A stretch of 64,000 bases of DNA, taken from NCBI RefSeq assembly GCF_018070025.1, contig NZ_JAGPYQ010000001.1:7378001-7442000 (forward strand), given 5' to 3'. The notes under the pieces are model-generated. The model saw only the letters and a list, made by a program, of their open reading frames with translations, did not search any database and was not told the DNA's origin. Positions 8,312 through 16,202 of this stretch are shown here, piece after piece; the stretch's first letter is position 1; every line of letters starts with the position of its first letter. Position numbers and translations under genes: made by a program. The stretch is from Streptomyces liliiviolaceus. GTDB lineage: Bacteria > Actinomycetota > Actinomycetes > Streptomycetales > Streptomycetaceae.

Positions 8312-8767
8312 ATGGCCCTGTGGGACCGCATCAAGGATTCCGCGTCGACGATGCAGAACCAGCTGGTGGCGAAGAAGAACGACCTCAAGAGCGGTGCCTT
8401 CCGCGACGCCTCCATGGCGATGTGCGCGCTGGTCGCCGCCGCCGACGGCACGATCGACCCGTCCGAGCGCCGCCGGGTGGCCCAGCTCATCGCCACCAAC
8501 GAGGTGCTGCAGAACTTCCCCGCCGACGACCTCCAGCGCCGCTTCGACGCCAACCTCGACAAGCTGGTCGCGGACTTCGACTTCGGCAAGGTCAGTGTGT
8601 TGCAGGAGATCGCCAAGGCCAAGAAGAAGCCCGCCGAGGCGCGTGCCGTGGTCCAGATCGGCATCGTCATCGGCGGCGCCGACGGCGACTTCGACAAGAC
8701 CGAGCAGGCCGTCGTCCGCGAGGCGTGCTTCACCCTCGACCTGCCGCCGCACGAGTTCGACCTCTGA
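8312..8767 (+). CDS. TerB-family tellurite-resistance-like protein
   Basis: A 151-residue TerB domain protein, an all-helical fold. Two acidic metal-type loops are visible, AADGTIDPSER and GADGDFDKTEQ, in the two symmetrical halves, matching the family's calcium-binding-like sites. The ATG at 8312 follows ACGGAGA and gives the family N-terminus MALWDRIKDSA; a longer open frame upstream runs through the palindromic operator and is rejected. Ter proteins act in envelope or metal stress responses, often with TerD, and a TerD gene with the same operator occurs 3.8 kb downstream. Confidence 0.88.
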   Translation: MALWDRIKDSASTMQNQLVAKKNDLKSGAFRDASMAMCALVAAADGTIDPSERRRVAQLIATNEVLQNFPADDLQRRFDANLDKLVADFDFGKVSVLQEIAKAKKKPAEARAVVQIGIVIGGADGDFDKTEQAVVREACFTLDLPPHEFDL

Positions 8768-8841
8768 CAACCACCGCTGCCGGAACGGGCCGGGCGGACG
8801 GGACGGGCGGGGCGGACGGGGCGACGACCTCGTCCACCTCG

Positions 8842-8877
8842 CCCGTCCCGCATGTTCCGCCCGTCCCGCATGTTCCG
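8842..8877. repeat. Two tandem 18-base repeats between convergent genes
   Basis: Bases 8842-8859 and 8860-8877 are identical copies of CCCGTCCCGCATGTTCCG; a degenerate third copy follows to about 8904. Upstream GGACGGG runs (about 8798-8820) are complementary to the CCCGTCC part, so the RNA could fold as a two-way terminator between the TerB-like gene and the convergent LCP gene. Confidence 0.6.
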
Positions 8878-8909
8878 CTCGTTCCACATACTCCGCATGT
8901 TCCGGCAGG

Positions 8910-10376
8910 TCACAGAATCCCGTCGGGGTCGAGACCGGTTCCCACCGTCAGGGTCACCACGCCCGCGGCGGTGTCCGACCCCTGCGCGGCCCGGGTGTCG
9001 GGCAGCCGCGACGCGAGCACCTTCGCCTGCGCGCCCATCCCCTGCGGATAGGTGGCCGTGGTGGCGCGGGTCGTCTCCGGGGCGTTGCCCGTGCCGACGA
9101 CGGTGAACCCGGCCTGGCGCAGTTTCGCGGCGACGACGGCGGCCCGCCCCGAGACGCCGGTGCCGTTGAGGACCTGGACGCGGACACCGGACGCGTATAT
9201 CAAGTCGTCCTTGGCCTCGGCCTGCAGTGCCTTCTTGTCGACCTCCTTGTCCTTGGCCAGGGAGGTGAACAGGTCGTCGGCCTGCGGGTACTGCCACACG
9301 ACGTTGGCCTTGTCGGCGGCCACGTCCGCCTCCCGCGGGTAGTTGGGCACGGTGAGGAAGGTCAGCCTCTTGCTCGGGATGCCCTTCACCTCGGACGCGA
9401 GGGCGTACAGCGGCTTGATGCCGGCCAGGTCCTCGTCGGTGGTCAGGGACTTCGTGGCCGACTGGAGGAAGTCGTACAGCGAGGTCGGGCTGGTCAGCTT
9501 GGACTGCGCCTTCTCGGCCAGCGCCTCCATGAACTCCTGCTGGCGGCCGATGCGCCCGAGGTCGGACCCGTCGCCGACGCTGTACCGGGCGCGTACGTAG
9601 CCGAGCGCCTCCTCGTCCTTGACGGTCTGGCAGCCGGCTTCCAGGTCCAGGTGGGCCTTCTCGTCGTGGATGGCCTCCTCGGGGCAGACCTCGATGCCGT
9701 CCAGGGCGTTGACCATGCCCTTGAAGCCCTGGAAGTCGACGGACATGAAGTGGTCGATACGCAGTCCGGTGTTGGCCTCGACCGTCTTGATGGTGCAGGC
9801 GGCGGCTCCCGCGACCTCGCCGCCGAGACCGCCGATCGCGAACGCCTCGTTGATCTTGGCGTGGTGCGGGGCGGAGGTGGTGTCGTCGCCCTTCTCGCAC
9901 GCGGATATCTGCACCCAGGAGTCGCGCGGGAACGACACCACGGTCGCCCATTTCCGGTTGGCCGGGACGTGCATCACCATCAGGGTGTCCGACTGCATGG
10001 TGCTCAGGCCCTTGCCGTACTTCCCGTTGTCGCCGTCACGGCTGTCCGAGCCGACGACCAGGATGTTCTTCGAGCCCGGACTGAGGTTCTCGGGACGGTC
10101 CCCGCCGAGCTTGTTGTCGATGTCGGCGGCGCCGATGTTGCCGTTCAGGTCCTGGTATATCCACACGCCGACCCCGGCCGTGCCGAGGACGAGCACCGCG
10201 AACACCCCCGCCGTCCACGCGACGATCCGGCCCCGCCGTGTCAGCTTCGTCGGCCGCGCCGAACGCGCGCCCCGCCCCGACCTGCTTCCGGCCGGAGCGT
10301 GCCGCCGCTGTCCCCTACCGCCCACAGGCGCCCCTTTCCCCGCGCTCGGCCTCCATCCGGCCGGCCCCTGACTCAC
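8910..10376 (-). CDS. LytR-CpsA-Psr (LCP) family protein with LytR_C domain
   Basis: A 488-residue membrane-anchored LCP phosphotransferase, the family that attaches wall teichoic acids or other glycopolymers to peptidoglycan. A basic N-terminus of about 45 residues precedes one membrane helix (about 47-70). The LCP catalytic domain follows, with SDTLMVMHV and TVVSFPRDSWV containing the conserved Asp and Arg residues. The C-terminal LytR_C domain begins near VRVQVLNGTGVSGRA. The start at 10376 gives a normal N-in membrane topology. A BlaI-type operator lies 36 bases upstream, which is an unexpected regulatory link. Confidence 0.93.
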   Translation of the reverse strand: MSQGPAGWRPSAGKGAPVGGRGQRRHAPAGSRSGRGARSARPTKLTRRGRIVAWTAGVFAVLVLGTAGVGVWIYQDLNGNIGAADIDNKLGGDRPENLSPGSKNILVVGSDSRDGDNGKYGKGLSTMQSDTLMVMHVPANRKWATVVSFPRDSWVQISACEKGDDTTSAPHHAKINEAFAIGGLGGEVAGAAACTIKTVEANTGLRIDHFMSVDFQGFKGMVNALDGIEVCPEEAIHDEKAHLDLEAGCQTVKDEEALGYVRARYSVGDGSDLGRIGRQQEFMEALAEKAQSKLTSPTSLYDFLQSATKSLTTDEDLAGIKPLYALASEVKGIPSKRLTFLTVPNYPREADVAADKANVVWQYPQADDLFTSLAKDKEVDKKALQAEAKDDLIYASGVRVQVLNGTGVSGRAAVVAAKLRQAGFTVVGTGNAPETTRATTATYPQGMGAQAKVLASRLPDTRAAQGSDTAAGVVTLTVGTGLDPDGIL

Positions 10377-10411
10377 GAGCGCTCAGCGCCCCCGTACTCC
10401 GATCGGCGAAA

Positions 10412-10429
10412 CTCTACATTCATGTAGAG
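10412..10429. promoter_or_regulatory. BlaI-type operator 2, upstream of the LCP gene
   Basis: Perfect inverted repeat CTCTACA-TTCA-TGTAGAG. It has the same TCTACA-N4-TGTAGA core as the sites at 8226-8255 and 12037-12052. It lies in the gap between the end of the M56 peptidase gene and the start of the LCP gene, both on the minus strand, so it would give the LCP gene its own BlaI-controlled promoter. Confidence 0.7.
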
Positions 10430-10484
10430 ATACGGGCGGGGGGTGGGTACGACTCACCCCGCCGGCCGCCCGCCGGGCCCGTGC

Positions 10485-11417
10485 TCACAGCGGCGTCGCC
10501 GCGTGCAGGATGAGGACCATCGTCACCGCGGAGTTCGCGGAGGACAGCGCGGACACCGCGGTCCCGGCCGCCGCGCCCCACGCGGCGAGGCCCACCGTGG
10601 TGAACACCGACGGCCAGGTGCGCGGCACGGGCGCGGGGCCGAGCAGCGCGGCGACCCGGCGCGGCACCGGGCCCGGCGCGGCGAGGCCCGCGAGCGTGGG
10701 CACCGGGGTGCCGCGGGAGACCAGGGCGGCCTTGCCGATCGCGCAGGCCACGGCCCGGCGGCTGCCGACCACCTGCGCGGCCTCCTCGTCCGCCCACCGT
10801 TCCGTCGTGTAGGACACGGCCGTGCACAGCGGACGCAGGAACGGGTTGGCGCGCGCGGCCAGCTGGGCGGCGAGCAGGAACCGGTGGTGACGGGCGGCCA
10901 GATGGGCGCGCTCATGGGCGAACAGGGCGCGCCGCTCGGCCGGTTCGAGACAGGAGAGCAGCGCGGTGGTCACCACCACCCGGTCGCGGCGCCCGCCGGG
11001 GAGGGCGTAGGCGTACGGCACCTCGTCGGGCAGGACGGCCACCTCGGTGCCGGGCAGGTCGGCGAGCGCCAGGTGGGCGCTGCGGCGGACCCGCCGGTGC
11101 CGGTGCAGCGTGCGCCCGCAGACCAGCAGCACCGCGAGGAGCGCCGGGATCGCCAGCTTCCCGGCGATCTCGTCGTACGGCACGGCCTCGCGCACCTCGG
11201 GGTCCGACCAGCCGTCGGGCAGCGGGTTGCCGGGCAGCTGGGCCGTGCCGACCACCATCAGCAGTCCCAGGCAGACCGTGCTGCACACCGCCATGACCAC
11301 GGCGAGCCCGGTCAGCAGCCGGGTGGCGGTCCGCGGATACAGCCGCAGCTCGGCGAGCCGGGCGATCGGCCACGCCGTCAACGGCAGGACCAGCGGCAGA
11401 AAGACGAACAACCCCAT
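10485..11417 (-). CDS. M56 family membrane metallopeptidase (BlaR1/MecR1-like signal protease)
   Basis: A 310-residue polytopic membrane protein with the zinc protease motif HERAH at residues 168-172, in the context LFAHERAHLAARHH, followed by a membrane helix and ERWADEEA, which probably supplies the third zinc ligand. In BlaR1/MecR1 this domain cleaves the BlaI repressor after a signal. The extracellular penicillin-binding sensor domain of BlaR1 is absent, so the inducer must be different or sensed by the membrane part. The gene starts six bases after the blaI-like stop, as a classic repressor/antirepressor pair. Confidence 0.9.
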   Translation of the reverse strand: MGLFVFLPLVLPLTAWPIARLAELRLYPRTATRLLTGLAVVMAVCSTVCLGLLMVVGTAQLPGNPLPDGWSDPEVREAVPYDEIAGKLAIPALLAVLLVCGRTLHRHRRVRRSAHLALADLPGTEVAVLPDEVPYAYALPGGRRDRVVVTTALLSCLEPAERRALFAHERAHLAARHHRFLLAAQLAARANPFLRPLCTAVSYTTERWADEEAAQVVGSRRAVACAIGKAALVSRGTPVPTLAGLAAPGPVPRRVAALLGPAPVPRTWPSVFTTVGLAAWGAAAGTAVSALSSANSAVTMVLILHAATPL

Positions 11418-11423
11418 GAGGCT

Positions 11424-11813
11424 TCAGTCTTCCCTCTCCGCCTCGGGGTGGGCCAGCAGTTCACGCAGGAGTCGCTCGTCGTTCGGCTCCAGGGACGTCA
11501 CGAAGCTCGCGAGTACGGCTTCCCGGTCCCGTTCGCCGTCGAGGACCCGGCGCATCCGGCGGGCGGCCAGACCCGCCTCGTCCGACGCCGCGGTCCAGGC
11601 GAAGGACCGGCCGACGCGTTCCCGGGTCACGGCGCCCTTGGCCAGCAGCCGGGTCAGGATCGTGATGACGGTCGTGTAGGCGAGGTCGCCGCCCAGCCGC
11701 TCCTGCACCCAGCCCGCCGTCGCGGGTCCCTCCGCCGCGCGCAGGGCAGCCAGGATCTGGGCCTCCAGCTCACCCTGTCCCCGCCGCGGGGGACGCCGCC
11801 GCTGGTCCGTCAC
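11424..11813 (-). CDS. BlaI/MecI/CopY family transcriptional repressor
   Basis: A 129-residue winged-helix repressor of the BlaI family. The DNA-binding part shows GELEAQILAALRAAEGPATAGWVQERL, then TTVITILTRLLAKGAVTRERVGRSFAW; the C-terminal helices are for dimer formation. The GTG at 11813 is chosen because AGGGAG lies just upstream and the length then fits the family (about 125 residues); the longer open frame adds an arginine/proline-rich stretch not expected in BlaI. It forms an operon with the M56 protease. Three sites matching BlaI-type operators occur within 4 kb, in front of TerB/channel, LCP and TerD genes. Confidence 0.9.
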   Translation of the reverse strand: MTDQRRRPPRRGQGELEAQILAALRAAEGPATAGWVQERLGGDLAYTTVITILTRLLAKGAVTRERVGRSFAWTAASDEAGLAARRMRRVLDGERDREAVLASFVTSLEPNDERLLRELLAHPEAERED

Positions 11814-12132
11814 GCCCTGTCTCCCTTCCGCCGACTCCGAAACACGGGCGGTCCATCGTATCGACGCCGGACGGCCGGCCATGACGCCCGGGCCCGCCGC
11901 CACGCGCCGACCGGCACGGACCGGACGCCGGGGCCGGCGCTCCGGCAAGCGCGCACCGGCCCGCCCCTCCGGCCCCACCCTTCACCTCCGTACGGCACGA
12001 CGGAGCCACGACGAAGACGCCGCCTCTTCCCCTTTTTCTACAGTGTTGTAGATTTCATAACGGGGTCCCGGACGGGTACCCGCCCCTCACGCACCGAGCA
12101 AGCATCGAGCACACATCGAGAAGGAGTACGCA
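11814..12132. promoter_or_regulatory. Divergent blaI/terD intergenic region with BlaI-type operator 3 (12037-12052)
   Basis: This 319-base gap separates the divergent repressor and TerD genes. The only strong signal is the inverted repeat TCTACA-GTGT-TGTAGA at 12037-12052, in a local T-rich run, 81 bases before the TerD start and about 224 bases before the blaI start. It probably serves the TerD promoter; control of the blaI-M56 operon from the same site is possible but distant. Confidence 0.68.
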
Positions 12133-12708
12133 GTGGGAGTTTCCCTGGCCAAAGGCGGCAATGTCTCGCTCAGCAAGGAGGCGCCCGGCCTGACCGCCGT
12201 GCTCATCGGCCTCGGCTGGGACGTACGGACCACGACCGGCGCGGACTACGACCTCGACGCCTCGGCCCTGCTGCTCGACGCCTCCGGCAAGGTCCTGTCC
12301 GACCAGCACTTCGTGTTCTACAACAACCTCACGAGCCCGGACGGCTCGGTCGAGCACACCGGTGACAACCTCACCGGCGAGGGCGAGGGCGACGACGAGT
12401 CCGTCAAGGTGAACCTCGCGGGCGTACCGGCCGAGGTCGACCGGATCGTCTTCCCGGTCTCCATCCACGACGCCCACGCCCGCGGGCAGAGCTTCGGACA
12501 GGTCCGGGGCGCCTTCATCCGCGTCGTCAACCAGGCCGGCGGCGCCGAGATCGCGCGCTACGACCTGTCCGAGGACGCCGCCACCGAGACCGCGATGGTC
12601 TTCGGCGAGCTGTACCGCCACGGCACCGAGTGGAAGTTCCGCGCGGTCGGCCAGGGCTACGCCTCAGGGCTCGCGGGCATCGCCGCCGACTTCGGCGTCA
12701 ACGTCTGA
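12133..12708 (+). CDS. TerD-family stress protein
   Basis: A 191-residue TerD domain protein, the usual length. It starts [13 protein letters not shown] and has the calcium-site segments GLGWD and [12 protein letters not shown], with [19 protein letters not shown] and the ending [17 protein letters not shown], all hallmarks of the family. TerD proteins bind calcium and act in tellurite, phage or envelope stress, and affect development in Streptomyces. The GTG at 12133 follows AAGGAG. The upstream operator links it with the BlaI-type repressor. Confidence 0.95.
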   Translation: MGVSLAKGGNVSLSKEAPGLTAVLIGLGWDVRTTTGADYDLDASALLLDASGKVLSDQHFVFYNNLTSPDGSVEHTGDNLTGEGEGDDESVKVNLAGVPAEVDRIVFPVSIHDAHARGQSFGQVRGAFIRVVNQAGGAEIARYDLSEDAATETAMVFGELYRHGTEWKFRAVGQGYASGLAGIAADFGVNV

Positions 12709-12734
12709 CACAGCGCCGACCTCCGACACGGACC

Positions 12735-12767
12735 GCCCGCCCCCGGGCCTGATCCCCGGGGGCGGGC
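12735..12767 (+). terminator. Hairpin terminator after TerD gene
   Basis: Perfect 13-base arms (12735-12747 GCCCGCCCCCGGG and 12755-12767) around a seven-base loop, 27 bases after the TerD stop. There is no T tract, as is usual for high-GC actinomycete terminators. Confidence 0.7.
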
Positions 12768-12855
12768 CCGGCACGGCCCCGCCGGACGGGGCCCCGCCGC
12801 GCCACCCGGGCGTATTCTCCGAACAGCCACCGGCACAGGCGCGAGGGGGAGCGCT

Positions 12856-15750
12856 ATGCGGCACGTGCGGTACGTGGTCTGGGGCGGCGCGTTCGTGGCG
12901 ACATCGGCGGTGCTCGCCGTCGCCGTCATGAACGGGGAACTCGGCGACACCACGATTCTGACCACCGTCCTCGGCTTCGGGATCGCCGCGACGGGGCTCG
13001 CCCTGAATCTGGCGCGCACCTCCGCCGACGGGGAACGCCCTTCACCGGCCGAGGTCCTGGACGCACGCGCCGAGCAACTGGCGGCGGCGGTCGAACAGCA
13101 GTGGCAGTCCGAGTGGCGGCTGCGACGCCTCCAGGACCCGGAACCCATCGCGGTGCACTGGTCCTCCGCGGAACCCTGGCTGGCCGATCCGCGGGAGCCC
13201 GGCACGGACGGACGCGCACCGGACGACCGGCTGGAGAACATCGCGGCCGCGCTGGACCGCGTGGCGTCGCGGCGACTGGTCGTCCTGGGCGAGCCGGGCA
13301 GCGGCAAGACCGTACTCGCCGTCCGGTTCACGCTGGACGTCCTCGCGTCACGGGACCCGGGGGCGCCCGTGCCCGTGGTGGTGTCGATGTCGGACTGGCG
13401 CCCGCAGAGCGAGAGCCTCGACACCTGGCTGGCGCGGTACCTCGCCGGCCACTATCCCGGTGCGTCCTGGGCCCGTGAACTCCTGGACGCCGGCCGGGTG
13501 ATCCCCGTCCTCGACGGCCTCGACGAGATGGCCCCTCCGCTGCGCACCTCGGCCGTGCGCCGGCTGAACACGGACCTCGACGTCGGCCGCCCGCTGCTCA
13601 TGACCTGCCGCTCGGCCGTGTACGCCGACGTCGTGCGATCCAGCGACGTCCTCACATCGGCGGCGGTCGTGGAACTGCAGCCCCTCGACTTCGAGACGGC
13701 GGCCGCCTATCTGCTGCGTACCGCCCGCCCCACCCGCGGCCCCGGCGGCACCCGCACCACCGCCTGGCACCCGGTGATCGACCGCCTGCGGACCGATCCC
13801 GGCGCCCACCCCTGCACCGCGTTACGAGCCGTACTGCGCACACCGCTGATGGTGACCCTCGCGAGGACCGCCTACGACGACACGGACGCCGACCCGGCCG
13901 AACTCCTCGACGACGGCGGACGGGACGACCGGGCACAACGGCAAGCGCGGTTGGAGGCGCATCTGCTGGACGCCTTCGTACCGGCCGCCTACCGGGACGA
14001 CAACCGCCGGGTGGACACGGCACTGCACACCCTCGGCTTCCTGGCCCGCCACCTGGAGCGGCAGGGATCACGCGAACTCGCCTGGTGGGAACTGCGCCGC
14101 GAACTGCCTCTGCCGCTGCGGACGATGGGGCCCGTGCTGGTTGTCGGGGCCCTTGCCGCGGCGGTCATCGTGCTGACGACGGGATCGGAACGCGGCTGGG
14201 CGGTCCTCATCACAGCCGGCTTTCTGGTTCCCCTCTGCGTCGGGCAGGCCTTGTTCCTGCGGAGCGACAGCGGTCTCGCAGGCGGGCTCGGACCGGACGG
14301 ATCCACGAGGACCGGGCGCGCACGCGTACCCCGTGAACTCGTCTGGGTACTGATGGGAGCCGTACCGCTCGGACTCGTCGTAGGCATGGCAGGAAGCCTC
14401 AGCCTGAATTCCTACGCCACCCCGGTGCAAAGGTGGCCGTGGCTGGGAAACGGTGCTCTGGCCATGACCGGAGGCCTGGGCCTGGCAACCGCCATCGGGG
14501 TTCTCGGCCTGCTGGGGAGACCGGTCCCCAGCACCGTTCCGCTCACGACCGGACGGGGCGGGCACTCCTGGCGCCGACGCGCCCTGGCGAGCCTGGTCGT
14601 GCTGGCGGCTGCGGCGATCGGCGTCCTGGTACCGGCCGCGCTGATGCTTCCCTTTCGTATCAGCGTGCTCTGCGCCACGGCTCTGGGGATCGCGGTGACC
14701 GTCGCGCTCTGGCCGAACCCCGGCGCGGCGGGCCGAACCCTCTCCCCGCCCCGGGCAACCGCCGGTCGCCGGGCACGCCCGCGCGGCCAGGTACTTTCCG
14801 TCGTGGGGCGCGGCATGGTCAAAGGACTGGCGGCGGGATTGCTGCTCGGTCTGGCGTTCGGCGTCAGCAACGGCTCCGCAGTGGCCGTCCGGGCCGCCGT
14901 GGACCGGGACGACTACCCAGCGGGCGGTTCGTGGCACACGTCCGCCGATGGCGGCAGAGTGCTCGTGGCCCACGGTTGGAGCCACCGGAGACTCGCGGAC
15001 GGCACGCGCGTCGTGTCCACGCCCGGTCCTGTCCGCTGGGCCGTGGACCGACAGAGCGACGGTGCTGTCTACTCGATGACCATGACCAGTTTCGCCGCGG
15101 GCTGCACCGGTGTGTGCGAGACCTTCAACAGTCCGGTCGAACTGCACGAGCATCCCGATCGGGGAGACCTGCTGGCGAAACTGCCCGACGGCACCTTCGC
15201 AGAGGACTGGGACCTGCAGGACGAACTGCCGCCGGCCAGCAGAGGCTGGCTGCAGTTGAGCGCCCCCGAAGCGCTCTTCGGCCGGGCCACGGGCGAGGGA
15301 CTCGCCTTCGGACTCTCCCTCGGCCTGGTCAGCGGCCTGACGGTCGCGCTCCACCGCTGGCTGGTCAGCCCCACCGACATCGCCAGGGCCGGTACCCCTC
15401 TGGACGGTCTGCGCGCGGACGGGGCGACGGCCGTGAGCCGCGGCGTCCTCCTGTTCCTGATCGCCTCCGCCAACGCGGCCCTCGTGTTCCGGTCCTGGTT
15501 CGATACGACGTTCGCCGATGGGTCACTCGTGATCTGGCTGATCACCGCACCCCTCGCCATCGCCCTGAGCGCCTGGGGCTGGCTGCTCGTCACCCGGCTG
15601 TGGCTGTGCGGCACGGGCCGGCTGCCCTGGCGTCTGATGCGCTTCCTCGAAGACGCCCACCGCAGAGGAGTGCTCCGGCAGGCGGGCGCCCTGTACGAGT
15701 TCCGGCACGCCCGCCTTCAGGAACGGCTGGCCACGAGGCTCGACGTATGA
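12856..15750 (+). CDS. Membrane-anchored NACHT-domain NTPase
   Basis: A 964-residue protein. Two N-terminal membrane helices (about 5-25 and 33-52) and a short helical linker lead to a NACHT-type NTPase: Walker A GEPGSGKT at 145-152, Walker B VIPVLDGLDE at 215-224, and a sensor-like LLMTCRSAVY near 247-256. From about 425 onward there are several more membrane helices in two clusters, split by a likely extracellular segment (about 675-800) holding the cysteine pair GCTGVCETF. NACHT proteins are STAND signalling switches; some bacterial ones are antiphage defences, but no effector domain is recognisable here. A rare TTA leucine codon lies at 13822-13824 (codon 323). The gene is convergent with msrB, 16 bases apart. 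Confidence 0.85.
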   Translation: MRHVRYVVWGGAFVATSAVLAVAVMNGELGDTTILTTVLGFGIAATGLALNLARTSADGERPSPAEVLDARAEQLAAAVEQQWQSEWRLRRLQDPEPIAVHWSSAEPWLADPREPGTDGRAPDDRLENIAAALDRVASRRLVVLGEPGSGKTVLAVRFTLDVLASRDPGAPVPVVVSMSDWRPQSESLDTWLARYLAGHYPGASWARELLDAGRVIPVLDGLDEMAPPLRTSAVRRLNTDLDVGRPLLMTCRSAVYADVVRSSDVLTSAAVVELQPLDFETAAAYLLRTARPTRGPGGTRTTAWHPVIDRLRTDPGAHPCTALRAVLRTPLMVTLARTAYDDTDADPAELLDDGGRDDRAQRQARLEAHLLDAFVPAAYRDDNRRVDTALHTLGFLARHLERQGSRELAWWELRRELPLPLRTMGPVLVVGALAAAVIVLTTGSERGWAVLITAGFLVPLCVGQALFLRSDSGLAGGLGPDGSTRTGRARVPRELVWVLMGAVPLGLVVGMAGSLSLNSYATPVQRWPWLGNGALAMTGGLGLATAIGVLGLLGRPVPSTVPLTTGRGGHSWRRRALASLVVLAAAAIGVLVPAALMLPFRISVLCATALGIAVTVALWPNPGAAGRTLSPPRATAGRRARPRGQVLSVVGRGMVKGLAAGLLLGLAFGVSNGSAVAVRAAVDRDDYPAGGSWHTSADGGRVLVAHGWSHRRLADGTRVVSTPGPVRWAVDRQSDGAVYSMTMTSFAAGCTGVCETFNSPVELHEHPDRGDLLAKLPDGTFAEDWDLQDELPPASRGWLQLSAPEALFGRATGEGLAFGLSLGLVSGLTVALHRWLVSPTDIARAGTPLDGLRADGATAVSRGVLLFLIASANAALVFRSWFDTTFADGSLVIWLITAPLAIALSAWGWLLVTRLWLCGTGRLPWRLMRFLEDAHRRGVLRQAGALYEFRHARLQERLATRLDV

Positions 15751-15766
15751 GCCTCGTGCGCCCTCG

Positions 15767-16174
15767 TCAGCCCTCGGTCGGCGTCAGCTTCAGCGAGATG
15801 CTGTTGATGCAGTACCGCTGGTCGGTCGGCGTCGGGTAGCCCTCGCCCTCGAAGACGTGTCCGAGGTGCGATCCGCAGCGGGAGCAGCGGACCTCGGTCC
15901 GTGACATCCCGTGCGAGCGGTCCTCGATCAGCTCGACCGCGTCGGAGTCCTTCGGGTCGTAGAAGGACGGCCAGCCGCAGTGCGACTCGAACTTCTCCGT
16001 GGAGGTGAAGAGCTCCGCTCCGCACGCCCGACAGGAGTAGACGCCCTTCGTCTTGGTGTCGGTGTACTCACCGCGGAACGCCGGCTCCGTGCCGGCCTGG
16101 CGCAGGACGGTGTACTCGGCCGGGCTCAGCTCCGCACGCCACTGCTCGTCCGGCTTCTCGATGTCGTACGACAT
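15767..16174 (-). CDS. msrB: Peptide-methionine (R)-S-oxide reductase
   Basis: A 135-residue MsrB that reduces the R form of methionine sulfoxide in proteins. Zinc is held by two CxxC pairs (Cys48/51 in YSCRACG and Cys97/100 in RCSRCG). The catalytic cysteine is Cys122 in RYCINSISL, and Cys66 in SHCGWPSF could act as the resolving residue. The ATG at 16174 follows GAGGGG at normal distance; a TTG three codons upstream is possible. It lies 28 bases downstream of murC on the same strand and could be read through from it. Confidence 0.96.
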   Translation of the reverse strand: MSYDIEKPDEQWRAELSPAEYTVLRQAGTEPAFRGEYTDTKTKGVYSCRACGAELFTSTEKFESHCGWPSFYDPKDSDAVELIEDRSHGMSRTEVRCSRCGSHLGHVFEGEGYPTPTDQRYCINSISLKLTPTEG

Positions 16175-16202
16175 GAAGCTCAACCCCTCTACTCAGGTAC
16201 CG

